A DNA stretch of 64,000 nucleotides from the NCBI GenBank assembly GCA_963730535.1, contig CAVSRU010000002.1, forward strand, positions 62,001 to 126,000, written 5' to 3'. Both the position numbers and the translations under genes were made by a program. Positions 36,477-43,752 of this stretch are shown in pieces. Source of the stretch: DASSUW01 sp963730535. Lineage in GTDB: Bacteria; Actinomycetota; Thermoleophilia; Solirubrobacterales; Solirubrobacteraceae. The notes under the pieces were generated by a model. It saw nothing but the letters and a program-made list of their open reading frames with translations. It was not told the origin of the DNA and made no database searches. The first letter of the stretch is position 1. Each line of letters opens with the position of its first letter.

Positions 36477-37553
36477 ATGCCCGCCGAGGACCTCACGCTT
36501 CCCTCGCTCGACCTTCGCGCCCTCGCGCGCCGGGCCGCTGTGCCCGCCGCGATCGCTGCTGCGCTGGTCGCGGCCGTGACGGTCCTCGGCGGGCCGTTGG
36601 AGACGTTCGCGGACGCCATCCGGCGCGCCGTGGAGGCCGACCCAGCGTGGGTGCTGGGCGCCGCGACCTTCGAGCTGCTCTCGTTCGCCGGCTACATCGC
36701 CACGCTGTGGCTCGTAGCCAACCGCGCCTCCGCTCGGCTCGGCCTGAAGGAGACCACCCAGATCACGCTCGGCGGCGCCGCGGCCACGCGGCTGCTCCCC
36801 ACCGCGGGCGTCGGTGGCGCGGCGATGACGCTGTGGGCGCTGCGGCGCTCCGGCCTCGGCACGCGCGGCGCGACCACCACGCTGCTCACCTTCCTCGTGC
36901 TCGTCTACGCGGTGTTCCTCGCGTCGATCGCCGTGGCCGGCACCGTGCTCGCCGTGACCGGCGACGGCCCGCTCGTCCTGACCGCGCTGCCCGCCGCGCT
37001 GGCCACCGTGGGCATGGTCGTTGCCGTGCTCGCCGCGTGGTGGATGCCGGCCGAGGGCACCGGACGCGTCCGCACGGTCGGCGCCGTCCTCGGCGGCTCG
37101 GTGCGGGCGGCCGTCGCTCACCTGCGGTCGGCTGATCCCCGCCTCCTCGGGGCGGTCGCCTGGTGGGGCTTCGACATGGCGGTCCTCTACGGGATGCTCA
37201 ACGCGTTCGGCACGCCGCCCGCCTTCCAGGTCGTCGTGCTCGCCTACTTCCTCGGCCAGGTCGCCAACACCGTGCCGGTCCCGGGTGCCGCCAGCGGCGG
37301 GCTCGTGGGCGTGCTGCTCGCGTTCGGCGTCGACGCCGACCTCGCCATCGTCGCCGTGCTCGCGTACCGCGCCGTCGCGATCTGGATCCCCGCGCCGATC
37401 GGGCTCGTCGCCCTCGGACACCTGCGGCGGACGATGAGCCGCTGGGAGCGCGAAGATGCCGAGCCGCAGCTCGCCGCCGCTCCCGAGCCGAAGCCCGAGG
37501 TCGTCCCGGTCCCGCGCCCCGCGTGGCGCCCGCTCGAGGTGGCAGCGGCATGA
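36477..37553 (+). CDS. Flippase-like membrane protein (UPF0104/YbhN, LPG synthase TM-type)
   Basis: The 358 residues have about eight helices. The family's signature appears as TLGGAAATRLLPTAGVGGAAMTLWALR near the middle and VPVPGAASGGLVGVLLAFGV near the end (each is longer than one helix). The related LPG_synthase_TM domain flips or handles lipids. It is the first gene of a four-gene operon, overlapping DedA by four bases (ATGA). An in-frame ATG 36 bases upstream is an alternative start. Confidence 0.85.
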   Translation: MPAEDLTLPSLDLRALARRAAVPAAIAAALVAAVTVLGGPLETFADAIRRAVEADPAWVLGAATFELLSFAGYIATLWLVANRASARLGLKETTQITLGGAAATRLLPTAGVGGAAMTLWALRRSGLGTRGATTTLLTFLVLVYAVFLASIAVAGTVLAVTGDGPLVLTALPAALATVGMVVAVLAAWWMPAEGTGRVRTVGAVLGGSVRAAVAHLRSADPRLLGAVAWWGFDMAVLYGMLNAFGTPPAFQVVVLAYFLGQVANTVPVPGAASGGLVGVLLAFGVDADLAIVAVLAYRAVAIWIPAPIGLVALGHLRRTMSRWEREDAEPQLAAAPEPKPEVVPVPRPAWRPLEVAAA

Positions 37554-38254
37554 CGCGGCGCCCGCCGACCCTCCTGCTGGCGCTGGCGGGCCTTGCCCTC
37601 GTCGCCTTCGTGCTGACCACGACCGGCACGATCCAGCTGCCGGACCTCGAGGAGGCGCTCACCGACCTCTCCGAGACGCTCGGCACCTGGACCTACCTGC
37701 TCGTCGGCGGCCTGGCGTTCCTGGAGACCGGCGCGTTCGTCGGCCTCATCGCCCCGGGCGAGACGGCGGTCGTGCTCGGCGGCGTGGTCGCGGCTCACGG
37801 CGAGGTCGAGCTCGGGCTCATCCTCGGGCTGGTGTGGATCGCCGCCGCGGCCGGGGACCTGGCGTCGTTCTGGCTCGGCCGGCGCCTCGGGCGGCGCTTC
37901 CTCGTGGCCCACGGGCCGCGGATCGGCGTGACGGCCCCGCGGCTCGGGCGCGTCGACACGTTCTTCGACCGCCACGGCGCCAAGGCGATCCTCGTCGGGC
38001 GCTTCGTCGGGATCATCCGCGCCGTTGCTCCCTTCCTGGCCGGCGCCTCCGGCATGAAGGTCCGCAACTTCGTGCCGTGGAGCCTGCTCGGCACCGCGGC
38101 GTGGGCGACCGCCTTCACGCTCGTCGGCTATCTCTTCAGCAGCTCCTTCGGGGCGGCGACCGACTACGTGACCAACGGGACGCTCGGTCTCGCGGTGGTC
38201 GGTGGGCTCGCGCTGGCGCTTCGCGCGCATCGCGTGCAACGATCTCCCGCGTGA
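37550..38254 (+). CDS. DedA family membrane protein
   Basis: The 234 residues contain the DedA/SNARE-associated core: FLETGAFVGLIAPGETAVVLGG, AAGDLASFWLGRRLGRRF, FFDRHGAKAILVGRFVGIIR and GTAAWATAFTLVGYLF. DedA proteins are membrane lipid scramblases/flippases; undecaprenyl-phosphate recycling is known for some. Co-transcription with another lipid flippase-like protein (36477) supports a lipid-transport operon. It is coupled to the next gene by GTGA. Confidence 0.92.
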   Translation: MTRRPPTLLLALAGLALVAFVLTTTGTIQLPDLEEALTDLSETLGTWTYLLVGGLAFLETGAFVGLIAPGETAVVLGGVVAAHGEVELGLILGLVWIAAAAGDLASFWLGRRLGRRFLVAHGPRIGVTAPRLGRVDTFFDRHGAKAILVGRFVGIIRAVAPFLAGASGMKVRNFVPWSLLGTAAWATAFTLVGYLFSSSFGAATDYVTNGTLGLAVVGGLALALRAHRVQRSPA

Positions 38255-39558
38255 CGGACCAGCGCGGCGAGGAGATCGTCTCGGTTCTCGCCGAGGCGTT
38301 CGGTGAGCTGATCGAGGCCGACGAGCGCGCGTTCCGCCGCAAGTTCCGCAAGATGGCCGCCTCGCCGTTCGCGTTCTACCGCGGGAGCGCACCGCTCTTC
38401 TATGCCGACGTCGCGCAGCGCGAGGACCCGTGGGCCGACGAGCGGACCGGCCGGGTCTGGATCCAGGGCGATCTGCACGCCGAGAACTTCGGCACCTACA
38501 TGGACGCGGCGGGGATCCTCGTGTTCGACGTCAACGACTTCGACGAGGCCTTCCTGGGCCACTTCACCTGGGATCTGCGGCGGATGGCGGCGTCGCTGGC
38601 GCTGCTCGGGTTCGCCAAGGCGCTGTCGGACGACGCGATCGAGCGGATGATCCGCGAGTACGCGGATGCGTATCTCACCCAGGTGCGCGCGTTCGGGACC
38701 GGCGACAAGGACATCGAGTTCCGGCTCACCCTCGGCAACACCGAGGGCGTGCTGAACGACGTGCTGCTCTCGGCGCGGATGGAAACGCGCGTGGACCTGC
38801 TGGGGCGGACGACGACCGTGGAGGGCGCCGAGCGGCATTTCGCGGCCGGGGCGGGCGTGCGCCAGCTCGAGGACGACGAGCGCGCCGAGGTCGAGGAGGC
38901 ATTCGCCGCCTACCTCGACACGATCCCGGACGTCAAGCGCCAGCACAGCGTCTCCTACGCCGTCAAGGACGTGGTCGGGCGGGCCGGGTTCGGCATCGGC
39001 TCGGCGGGCCTGCCGGCCTACAGCCTGCTCGTCGAGGGGCGCACACAGGCGCTCGAGAACGACGTGATCCTCTCGATGAAGCAGGGCAACGTGCCGGCGC
39101 CGAGCCGCGTGCTCGACGACGACGCGATCCACGAGTACTTCTCCCACCAGGGGCACCGGACGGCGGTCTCGCAGCGGGCGCTCCAGGCGCATGCCGATCC
39201 GTGGCTGGGGTGGTGCGAGCTGCGCGGCGTCGGCCAGGTGGTGGCCGAGGTGTCGCCCTACGAGGCCGACATCGACTGGGGCCAGGTCTCCGACCTCGAC
39301 GACATGTTCCCGCTGCTCCGGTACCTGGGACACGCGACCGCGAAGGTCCACTGCGTGTCCGACGCGGGGAGCGACCAGACGCTGGTCGACTTCCAGACCG
39401 AGGAGGCGATCATGAACGTCGTCGACGGACACGAGTCGGAGTTCGCGGACGACCTCGTGGCGTTCGGCCGCGCGTACGGCGAGCAGGCCCGCGACGACCA
39501 CCGGCTGTTCGTCGACGCGTTCCGCAACGGCCGCATCCCGGGGGTGCCGGCGGACTGA
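38251..39558 (+). CDS. DUF2252 family protein
   Basis: The 435 residues match DUF2252: KMAASPFAFYRGSAPLFYAD, WIQGDLHAENFGTYMDA, FDVNDFDEAFLGHFTWDLRR and YLGHATAKVHCVSDA. The GDLHxxNF and FDxNDFD motifs resemble the catalytic and Mg loops of kinase-like phosphotransferases. It could therefore phosphorylate a small molecule; this is inference, and the family is uncharacterised. The start is GTG overlapping the DedA stop. Confidence 0.88.
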   Translation: MTDQRGEEIVSVLAEAFGELIEADERAFRRKFRKMAASPFAFYRGSAPLFYADVAQREDPWADERTGRVWIQGDLHAENFGTYMDAAGILVFDVNDFDEAFLGHFTWDLRRMAASLALLGFAKALSDDAIERMIREYADAYLTQVRAFGTGDKDIEFRLTLGNTEGVLNDVLLSARMETRVDLLGRTTTVEGAERHFAAGAGVRQLEDDERAEVEEAFAAYLDTIPDVKRQHSVSYAVKDVVGRAGFGIGSAGLPAYSLLVEGRTQALENDVILSMKQGNVPAPSRVLDDDAIHEYFSHQGHRTAVSQRALQAHADPWLGWCELRGVGQVVAEVSPYEADIDWGQVSDLDDMFPLLRYLGHATAKVHCVSDAGSDQTLVDFQTEEAIMNVVDGHESEFADDLVAFGRAYGEQARDDHRLFVDAFRNGRIPGVPAD

Positions 39559-39559
39559 G

Positions 39560-39928
39560 ATGGGGGACTGGGAGGCGACCGAGGAGCGGCTGGCGGCGCA
39601 CAGCGACGAGCGGCAGGGGCGGCTCGCCCGCCGCGACCGGCGGCGCAGCGTCCTGCCCTGGCTGCTGGCGCCGCTGGTGTTCCCGGCGCTGGGCGCCGCG
39701 GCGCTGCTCGTGCTGGTGGAGCGCGAGGGCGGGGACCTCTCGGGCTGGTCGACGGGTCAAGCCGCGGCCGTCGTCGCGGCCGCCTTCGTGGTGCCGGCGC
39801 TCCTCAGCGGGTGGTTCGCGCGGCGTCACGGCGTGGTCGAGGCTCTCGCGTGGACGTTCGCGTGTGTCGGGGTCGAGCTGGCGTTGGTGGTGGGGGTTGG
39901 CTTCCTGGCGCTTGGGTTAGGGCCGTAG
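39560..39928 (+). CDS. Small membrane protein, 122 residues
   Basis: A charged N-terminus (EATEERLAAHSDERQGRLARR) precedes three hydrophobic helices (LPWLLAPLVFPALGAAALLV, AAAVVAAAFVVPALLSGW, FACVGVELALVVGVGFLALG). The family is not recognised. It begins one base after the DUF2252 stop and is the last gene of the operon. Its stop codon abuts palindromic copy C. Confidence 0.75.
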   Translation: MGDWEATEERLAAHSDERQGRLARRDRRRSVLPWLLAPLVFPALGAAALLVLVEREGGDLSGWSTGQAAAVVAAAFVVPALLSGWFARRHGVVEALAWTFACVGVELALVVGVGFLALGLGP

Positions 39929-40141
39929 CGAACGTCAACGGCGGCTGGGTAGGGGGGCTGACGGGGCCGCGCCGCTGCGCGAACTATCGTCGGATTACCC
40001 CCGGAAACCGACGCTAATCGGGGATAGTTCGGCGAACTATCCCGGATTAGCCGCGGAAATCGCGGCTAACTGGGGATAGTTCGCGCCATCGCCAGCCGCG
40101 CCGGCCCCCTCGCCTCCCTACCCAGCGCAGTTGACGTTCAC
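39928..40141. repeat. Nested palindromic element, copy C (complete form)
   Basis: The outer left end gcgaacgtcaacggcggc begins on the last base of the preceding stop codon; the right end is agttgacgttcac. Two adjacent hairpin modules lie inside, 39980-40031 and 40033-40083. Each begins cgaactatc and ends gatagttcg around a GC-rich inner stem with an aaa-type loop. The right flank ccctcgcctccctacccag complements the left ctgggtagg region. Together with the hairpins at 40144-40220 it fills the gap between two convergent genes; no coding frame is seen. Confidence 0.88.
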
Positions 40142-40143
40142 GA

Positions 40144-40177
40144 TGCGCCGGCGGCCCGAGCCGCAGCCGCCGGCGCA
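40144..40177. terminator. Perfect 11-bp hairpin, possible terminator
   Basis: tgcgccggcgg at 40144-40154 pairs exactly with ccgccggcgca at 40167-40177 across a 12-base loop. It lies between copy C and the convergent LytM gene. No run of T follows on either strand, so intrinsic termination is uncertain. Confidence 0.5.
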
Positions 40178-40189
40178 CCTACCCCTGCC

Positions 40190-40220
40190 GGCGGAGCGCC
40201 ACCCCCCGGGGCGCTCCGCC
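40190..40220 (-). terminator. Perfect 11-bp hairpin after the LytM gene
   Basis: ggcggagcgcc at 40190-40200 pairs exactly with ggcgctccgcc at 40210-40220 with a 9-base loop. It begins nine bases after the stop codon of the minus-strand LytM gene, the usual place for a terminator. A T-run is absent, as is common in very GC-rich genomes. Confidence 0.6.
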
Positions 40221-40228
40221 AGGCCCTA

Positions 40229-41914
40229 CTACTGGCCGACCTCGACAGCGACCTCCGGGGCCGGGGCCTCGGCCGCGGGAGCCTCGGCAGCCGGAGCCGC
40301 GGCCTCGACCGGAGCGGCCGGCTCGGCGGGCGCCTCGGCGACCGGAGCCTCGGGCGCCGGAGCCACGGGAGCCTCTGCCACGGGCGCCGGGGCCTCAGCG
40401 ACCGGGGCGGGAGCCGCGGGCGCCTCGGCCACCGGGGCCGGAGCCGCGGGCGCTTCGGCCACGGGGGCCGGAGCCGCGGGCGCCTCAGCCACCGGGGCCG
40501 GAGCCGCCGGAGCCTCGGCGACGGGCGCCGCCGGGGCCTCGGCTACGGGGGCCGGAGCCTCAGCGACCGGCGCCGGAGCCGCGGGCGCCGGCGCGGGAGC
40601 CTCAGCCGCCGGAGCCGGCGCGGCGGTCTCGGCCGGGGCGGCCGGAGTCGCGGCGGCCGGGGCCGGGGCTTCGGTGCCGCCCGTGGCGGTCCCGAAGGTC
40701 GCGGCCTGCTCCGCCTCGGTGGCGCCGCCGACGCCACCCGAGCCCTGCGGGAGGACAGCGGCCTGGCCGCTGACGGTGCGGCTGCCGGCGAGGTACGGCG
40801 ACGGGTTCTCGGCCACGCCGTTGCGGCGGACCTCGAAGTGGGTGTGGGGACCCGTGCAGCGGCCCGTGCAGCCCACCTCGCCGATCTTCTGCCCCGCCTT
40901 CACGTACTCGTTCACGCTCACGTCGCGTTGCGACAGGTGGGCGTAGCACGTGGTCGTCTCCCCGGCGTGGCGGATGCAGACCATCGAGCCGTAGCCGCTC
41001 TGCGTCCCCGAGATGCTGATCGTGCCGCACTGTGCGGCGCGGACGGTCGTGCCCGTCGGGGCCGCGATGTCGACGCCGCTGTGGGCATGGTCGCCGCGGT
41101 CCTCGCCATAGGGGCTCGTGACCGTGCCGCTGACCGGCGTCACCAGCCGGCCGTCGGCTGTGCACCCGCTGCCGGTGGCCGGGACGCGCTTGGGAGTCGC
41201 GACGGGAGCCGGCTGACTCGCCGCCGGGGGCGTCGCGGCGCCCGAGTCGACGTCGACGCCGGTGGCGACGTTCGTCCCGCCCCCGCCGCCCGCCTCGACG
41301 ACCTCGTCGCCGAGCGCCTCGCGCTCTTGCCCATCGGCACCGCCGACCGGCGCGTCGGCGAACACGACCTTCACCTTCTCGCCGGCCCCAGCCGACGACG
41401 CCGACGCCGTAGCGCCCTCGTAGAAGCGCACGTTGGAGGCGAACAGCGCGGCCCACGTCTTGGCGTCGACCACACCGGTGGCCTCCATGCGCTGCGCCAG
41501 CTGGAACGCCTTGACGGCGCCCTCGGTCTGGGGGCCGAAGATGCCGTCCGCCGTGATCTGGAGCTCAGCCTGGATCGCGGCGACCGCCTCCCCGGTATCT
41601 CCGTAGGAGAGCAGAGCGGTGGTGCCCTGATCGGTGCCGACGACGACGGCCTTCTGGGCGATCTCGGCCTTGGTGACGCCGGGCCGCGCCGAGCTCGCCG
41701 ACGCAACCGACGCGACGGTCAGCACGGGGGAGGCGAGGATCGCCGCGCCGGCGGCCAACGTCGCGCCCTTCTGGCGCGGGGCGTTGCGGCGCGCGTCGCG
41801 CACCCGCATGCGGCGGCGCCGCGAACGATGTAGCGACCGGTCCCACAGCAATGCCGAGCCAAGGTCGCGTTCAGTTCTCGGGTAGGGGTCCAGCTCCGAT
41901 GGACGTGAGTCCAC
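40229..41914 (-). CDS. Secreted LytM/M23 peptidase with peptidoglycan-binding domain and Pro/Ala-rich tail
   Basis: The 561 residues have a basic N-terminus, a membrane/signal segment (GATLAAGAAILASPVLTVAS, about 50-70) and a PG_binding_1 domain (LSYGDTGEAVAAIQAEL, ADGIFGPQTEGAVKAFQ). The M23 domain has zinc ligands in HAHSGVDIAAPTG and GPHTHFEVRRNG. The last 150 residues are low-complexity Pro/Ala/Val/Glu repeats (PVAEAPAAPA), probably a wall-spanning tail. It cuts peptidoglycan cross-bridges. The start is GTG with AAGGAG eight bases ahead. A c-di-AMP riboswitch lies in the 5' leader, so control follows c-di-AMP level. Confidence 0.93.
   Translation of the reverse strand: MDSRPSELDPYPRTERDLGSALLWDRSLHRSRRRRMRVRDARRNAPRQKGATLAAGAAILASPVLTVASVASASSARPGVTKAEIAQKAVVVGTDQGTTALLSYGDTGEAVAAIQAELQITADGIFGPQTEGAVKAFQLAQRMEATGVVDAKTWAALFASNVRFYEGATASASSAGAGEKVKVVFADAPVGGADGQEREALGDEVVEAGGGGGTNVATGVDVDSGAATPPAASQPAPVATPKRVPATGSGCTADGRLVTPVSGTVTSPYGEDRGDHAHSGVDIAAPTGTTVRAAQCGTISISGTQSGYGSMVCIRHAGETTTCYAHLSQRDVSVNEYVKAGQKIGEVGCTGRCTGPHTHFEVRRNGVAENPSPYLAGSRTVSGQAAVLPQGSGGVGGATEAEQAATFGTATGGTEAPAPAAATPAAPAETAAPAPAAEAPAPAPAAPAPVAEAPAPVAEAPAAPVAEAPAAPAPVAEAPAAPAPVAEAPAAPAPVAEAPAAPAPVAEAPAPVAEAPVAPAPEAPVAEAPAEPAAPVEAAAPAAEAPAAEAPAPEVAVEVGQ
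40391..40510. repeat. Four 30-bp tandem repeats inside the LytM gene tail
   Basis: Four near-identical 30-bp units (40391, 40421, 40451 and 40481) encode the decapeptide PVAEAPAAPA on the minus strand, flanked by shorter degenerate versions. Copy number can change by slippage, so the tail length probably varies among strains. Confidence 0.85.
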
Positions 41915-41944
41915 GCTCGGTACTCCTTCGTCTTCTTCTCTTTG

Positions 41945-42078
41945 TGCCTCCGAGGTGAGCTGACGGGCTCGCGCTGAGAAGTCGCGCTACGCCGTTCTGG
42001 TCAGACGGCGATTCGCCCCCGCGGCCTTGCGGGCCACATTGGTTCCCCCGGCCCACGCCCCCGGGAGGGCGCAGGTTC
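41945..42078 (-). promoter_or_regulatory. ydaO/yuaA-type cyclic di-AMP riboswitch
   Basis: The minus-strand leader contains the hallmark blocks in order: gggggaaccaat (42038-42049), gggggcgaatcgcc (about 42008-42021), and gagcccgtcagct (41958-41970) followed by cacctcggaggc. These match the conserved core of the ydaO motif, which binds c-di-AMP and usually switches genes off. In actinobacteria it commonly precedes cell-wall hydrolases, as here. A cattcttatg stretch just upstream is a likely -10 region. It ends about 30 bases before the GTG start. Confidence 0.9.
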
Positions 42079-42131
42079 GGCCGGACAGGACATAAGAATG
42101 CACGATCCGTCCGACAGTTGCGGTGTGGGCG

Positions 42132-42440
42132 CTAGAAACCTTCCGCGCGCGCGACCTCGTGATGGGTCACGGTCTCCTCGCGCTCGACCAGGAACTCGTC
42201 GTCGCGCGGGTAGAAGACGGCTTGCTCGGGCTCCGGAGAGAACGCGCGGACGGCGTCGAAGTCGCGCCATAGGGTGATCAGCTCGAAGCGCTCGAGGTCG
42301 CCGTCGCGGCGCCGCAACACGAGCACGCCCTGGTTGCCGGGCGTCGCCCGGTACTCGCGCACGCCGGTCTCGTCGAGGTAGCGGGCGTAGGCGTCACCCG
42401 CCTCCGTGCGGGTGGCGCCGCGCCAGATGCGGGCGATCAT
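42132..42440 (-). CDS. Antibiotic biosynthesis monooxygenase (ABM) domain protein
   Basis: The 102 residues form one dimeric alpha+beta barrel (IARIWRGATRTEAGDAYARYL, ATPGNQGVLVLRRRDGDLE, FELITLWRDFDAVRAFSPE). ABM proteins include quinone and heme monooxygenases; the substrate is unknown here. It is coupled by ATGA to a 28-residue upstream ORF and divergent from the CGNR regulator gene, which probably controls it. Confidence 0.87.
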   Translation of the reverse strand: MIARIWRGATRTEAGDAYARYLDETGVREYRATPGNQGVLVLRRRDGDLERFELITLWRDFDAVRAFSPEPEQAVFYPRDDEFLVEREETVTHHEVARAEGF

Positions 42441-42523
42441 CGTGCGACCGCCCGCCTGCGGGCTCGCCGCAGGGTCTCGGTCTGGGTGTGGCGGGCGAAC
42501 GCGGCCGCCAGCAGGGGATGCAT
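42437..42523 (-). CDS. 28-residue small protein coupled to the ABM gene
   Basis: The ORF runs from ATG at 42521-42523 to a TGA that overlaps the ABM start (ATGA). A strong ribosome site GAGGAGG stands six bases ahead of the ATG, better than that of most genes around it. The product is MHPLLAAAFARHTQTETL followed by a basic RRARRRAVAR tail. Short basic ORFs beginning MHP are, as I recall, seen before other actinobacterial genes. It may be a coupling leader or a real microprotein. Confidence 0.65.
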   Translation of the reverse strand: MHPLLAAAFARHTQTETLRRARRRAVAR

Positions 42524-42543
42524 CTCGGCCTCCTCGGGTTGTA

Positions 42544-42584
42544 CACGGGCAAAGTTCATTTACCCGTGAGAATACACGGTCAAA
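42544..42584. promoter_or_regulatory. Operator-like inverted repeat between CGNR regulator and ABM genes
   Basis: cacgggcaaa (42544-42553) and tttacccgtg (42559-42568) are inverted repeats with 9 of 10 matching and five bases between. A third half-site, cacggtcaaa, follows at 42575-42584. On the minus strand TTGACC and TAAATG about 15-16 bases apart form a promoter whose -10 lies within the palindrome. The divergent CGNR protein is the natural binder. Confidence 0.6.
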
Positions 42585-42613
42585 CGCGTTTAGGTCGTGA
42601 TAGACTTCTGCGC

Positions 42614-43180
42614 ATGTCCGAGCCCGGTCAGCGCGAGCCAGCGCCTGCGCCACTGAGCGGCATCCAGGCGTTCGTGAATACGAACGACATCGAGGCCGGC
42701 CGCGACCGCTTCCAGTCGCCCGCCGACCTGCGCGGGTGGCTCGTCGACCGCGAGCTGCTCGAGCCGGGCGTCGACGTGTCCGACGACGATCTGCGCCGGG
42801 CGCTCGCCGTGCGAGAGGCCATCCGCGCGCTGGCGGCCGGGCACAACCACCTCGCGGCCGACTCGAGTGCGGCGACGACCATCCTCAACGAGCAGGCGGC
42901 GCGCGCGCGGCTCGCGCCCGAGCTCGACGCGCGCGAGGGCCTGCGCATCGTGCCCCGCGCCGGCGGGGTCGACGGCGCGCTCGGGCACCTCCTCGCCGGC
43001 ATCTACGCCGCGACCGCCGACGGGACCTGGGAGCGGCTGAAGGCGTGCGAGCGCGACAGGTGCCGCTGGGTGTTCTACGACCGCTCCAAGAACCGCTCGG
43101 GGTCCTGGTGTGACCCGGCGGACTGCGGCACGCGCGAGCGCAGCCGCCGCGCCTACCGGCGTCGCCGCGACTCGGCCTAG
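42614..43180 (+). CDS. CGNR zinc-finger/ABATE-domain putative transcriptional regulator
   Basis: The 188 residues have an N-terminal ABATE-like stress-sensing region (FVNTNDIEAGRDRFQSPADL, LRRALAVREAIRALA, LRIVPRAGGVDGALGHLLAG). A C-terminal zinc ribbon follows: CERDRC, then WCDPADCGTRERSRRAYRRR. The family signature CGNR reads CGTR here, keeping all four cysteines. Such proteins are thought to bind DNA. It is divergent from the ABM operon with a palindrome in between. The start is ATG at 42614; a longer frame would cross the operator. Confidence 0.87.
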   Translation: MSEPGQREPAPAPLSGIQAFVNTNDIEAGRDRFQSPADLRGWLVDRELLEPGVDVSDDDLRRALAVREAIRALAAGHNHLAADSSAATTILNEQAARARLAPELDAREGLRIVPRAGGVDGALGHLLAGIYAATADGTWERLKACERDRCRWVFYDRSKNRSGSWCDPADCGTRERSRRAYRRRRDSA

Positions 43181-43728
43181 TTCAGCGAGGGATCGAGCGG
43201 CATCGTCGCGAGCAGCGCGTACTCACGACCCTTGCGCTTGAGGACCGCGGCCCACAGCCCGTCGGCGTCCTCGGCGAAGACCTCCTCGCGGCGGGGCGGC
43301 TCGACGATCCAGGCCTCCTCCTCGAGCTCCTCCTCGAGCTGCCCCGGCCCCCAACCAGCGTGGCCCGCGTACACGCGTGCACGCCGGATGGCGCCGTCGA
43401 GCGCGTCGGGGTCGTCGGCGTCGGTGCCGATGAAGCCGAGCTCGCCGTCGATCAGCGCCCCGGCCATCTCGGGCCGGTCGAACTCGGCGAGCACGATCAC
43501 CGCGGTCTCGGCGACCGGGCCGCCGACGTAGACCTGGGCGTCGCCGTCGGTGAGCCAGGCGAGGTCCGGGACGGCGTCGGAGACCGTCGACTCCGCGGGC
43601 CGGTTGAGCACCAGCCCCATCGCGCCCTCCTCGGTGTGCTCGGCGATGAGCACCACGGTGCGGGCGAAGTTGGGGTCGGTCAGCGTCGGCGATGCGAGGA
43701 TGAGCTTGCCGCGCAGCGAGTCGGCCAT
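43177..43728 (-). CDS. YqgE/AlgH family (DUF179) protein
   Basis: The 183 residues match the family: SLRGKLILASPTLTDPNFARTV, EHTEEGAMGLVLNRPA, VYVGGPV and YAGHAGWGPGQLEEELEE. AlgH-type proteins are widespread and of uncertain biochemical role. It is monocistronic here; its stop shares CTAG with the convergent regulator gene. Confidence 0.92.
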   Translation of the reverse strand: MADSLRGKLILASPTLTDPNFARTVVLIAEHTEEGAMGLVLNRPAESTVSDAVPDLAWLTDGDAQVYVGGPVAETAVIVLAEFDRPEMAGALIDGELGFIGTDADDPDALDGAIRRARVYAGHAGWGPGQLEEELEEEAWIVEPPRREEVFAEDADGLWAAVLKRKGREYALLATMPLDPSLN

Positions 43729-43752
43729 GCCCCCATTGTGGCGAGAAGTGCG

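Noticed and set aside
40391..40510. CRISPR array
   Set aside because: The 30-bp repeats are directly adjacent without spacers and lie in a coding frame (Pro/Ala tail).
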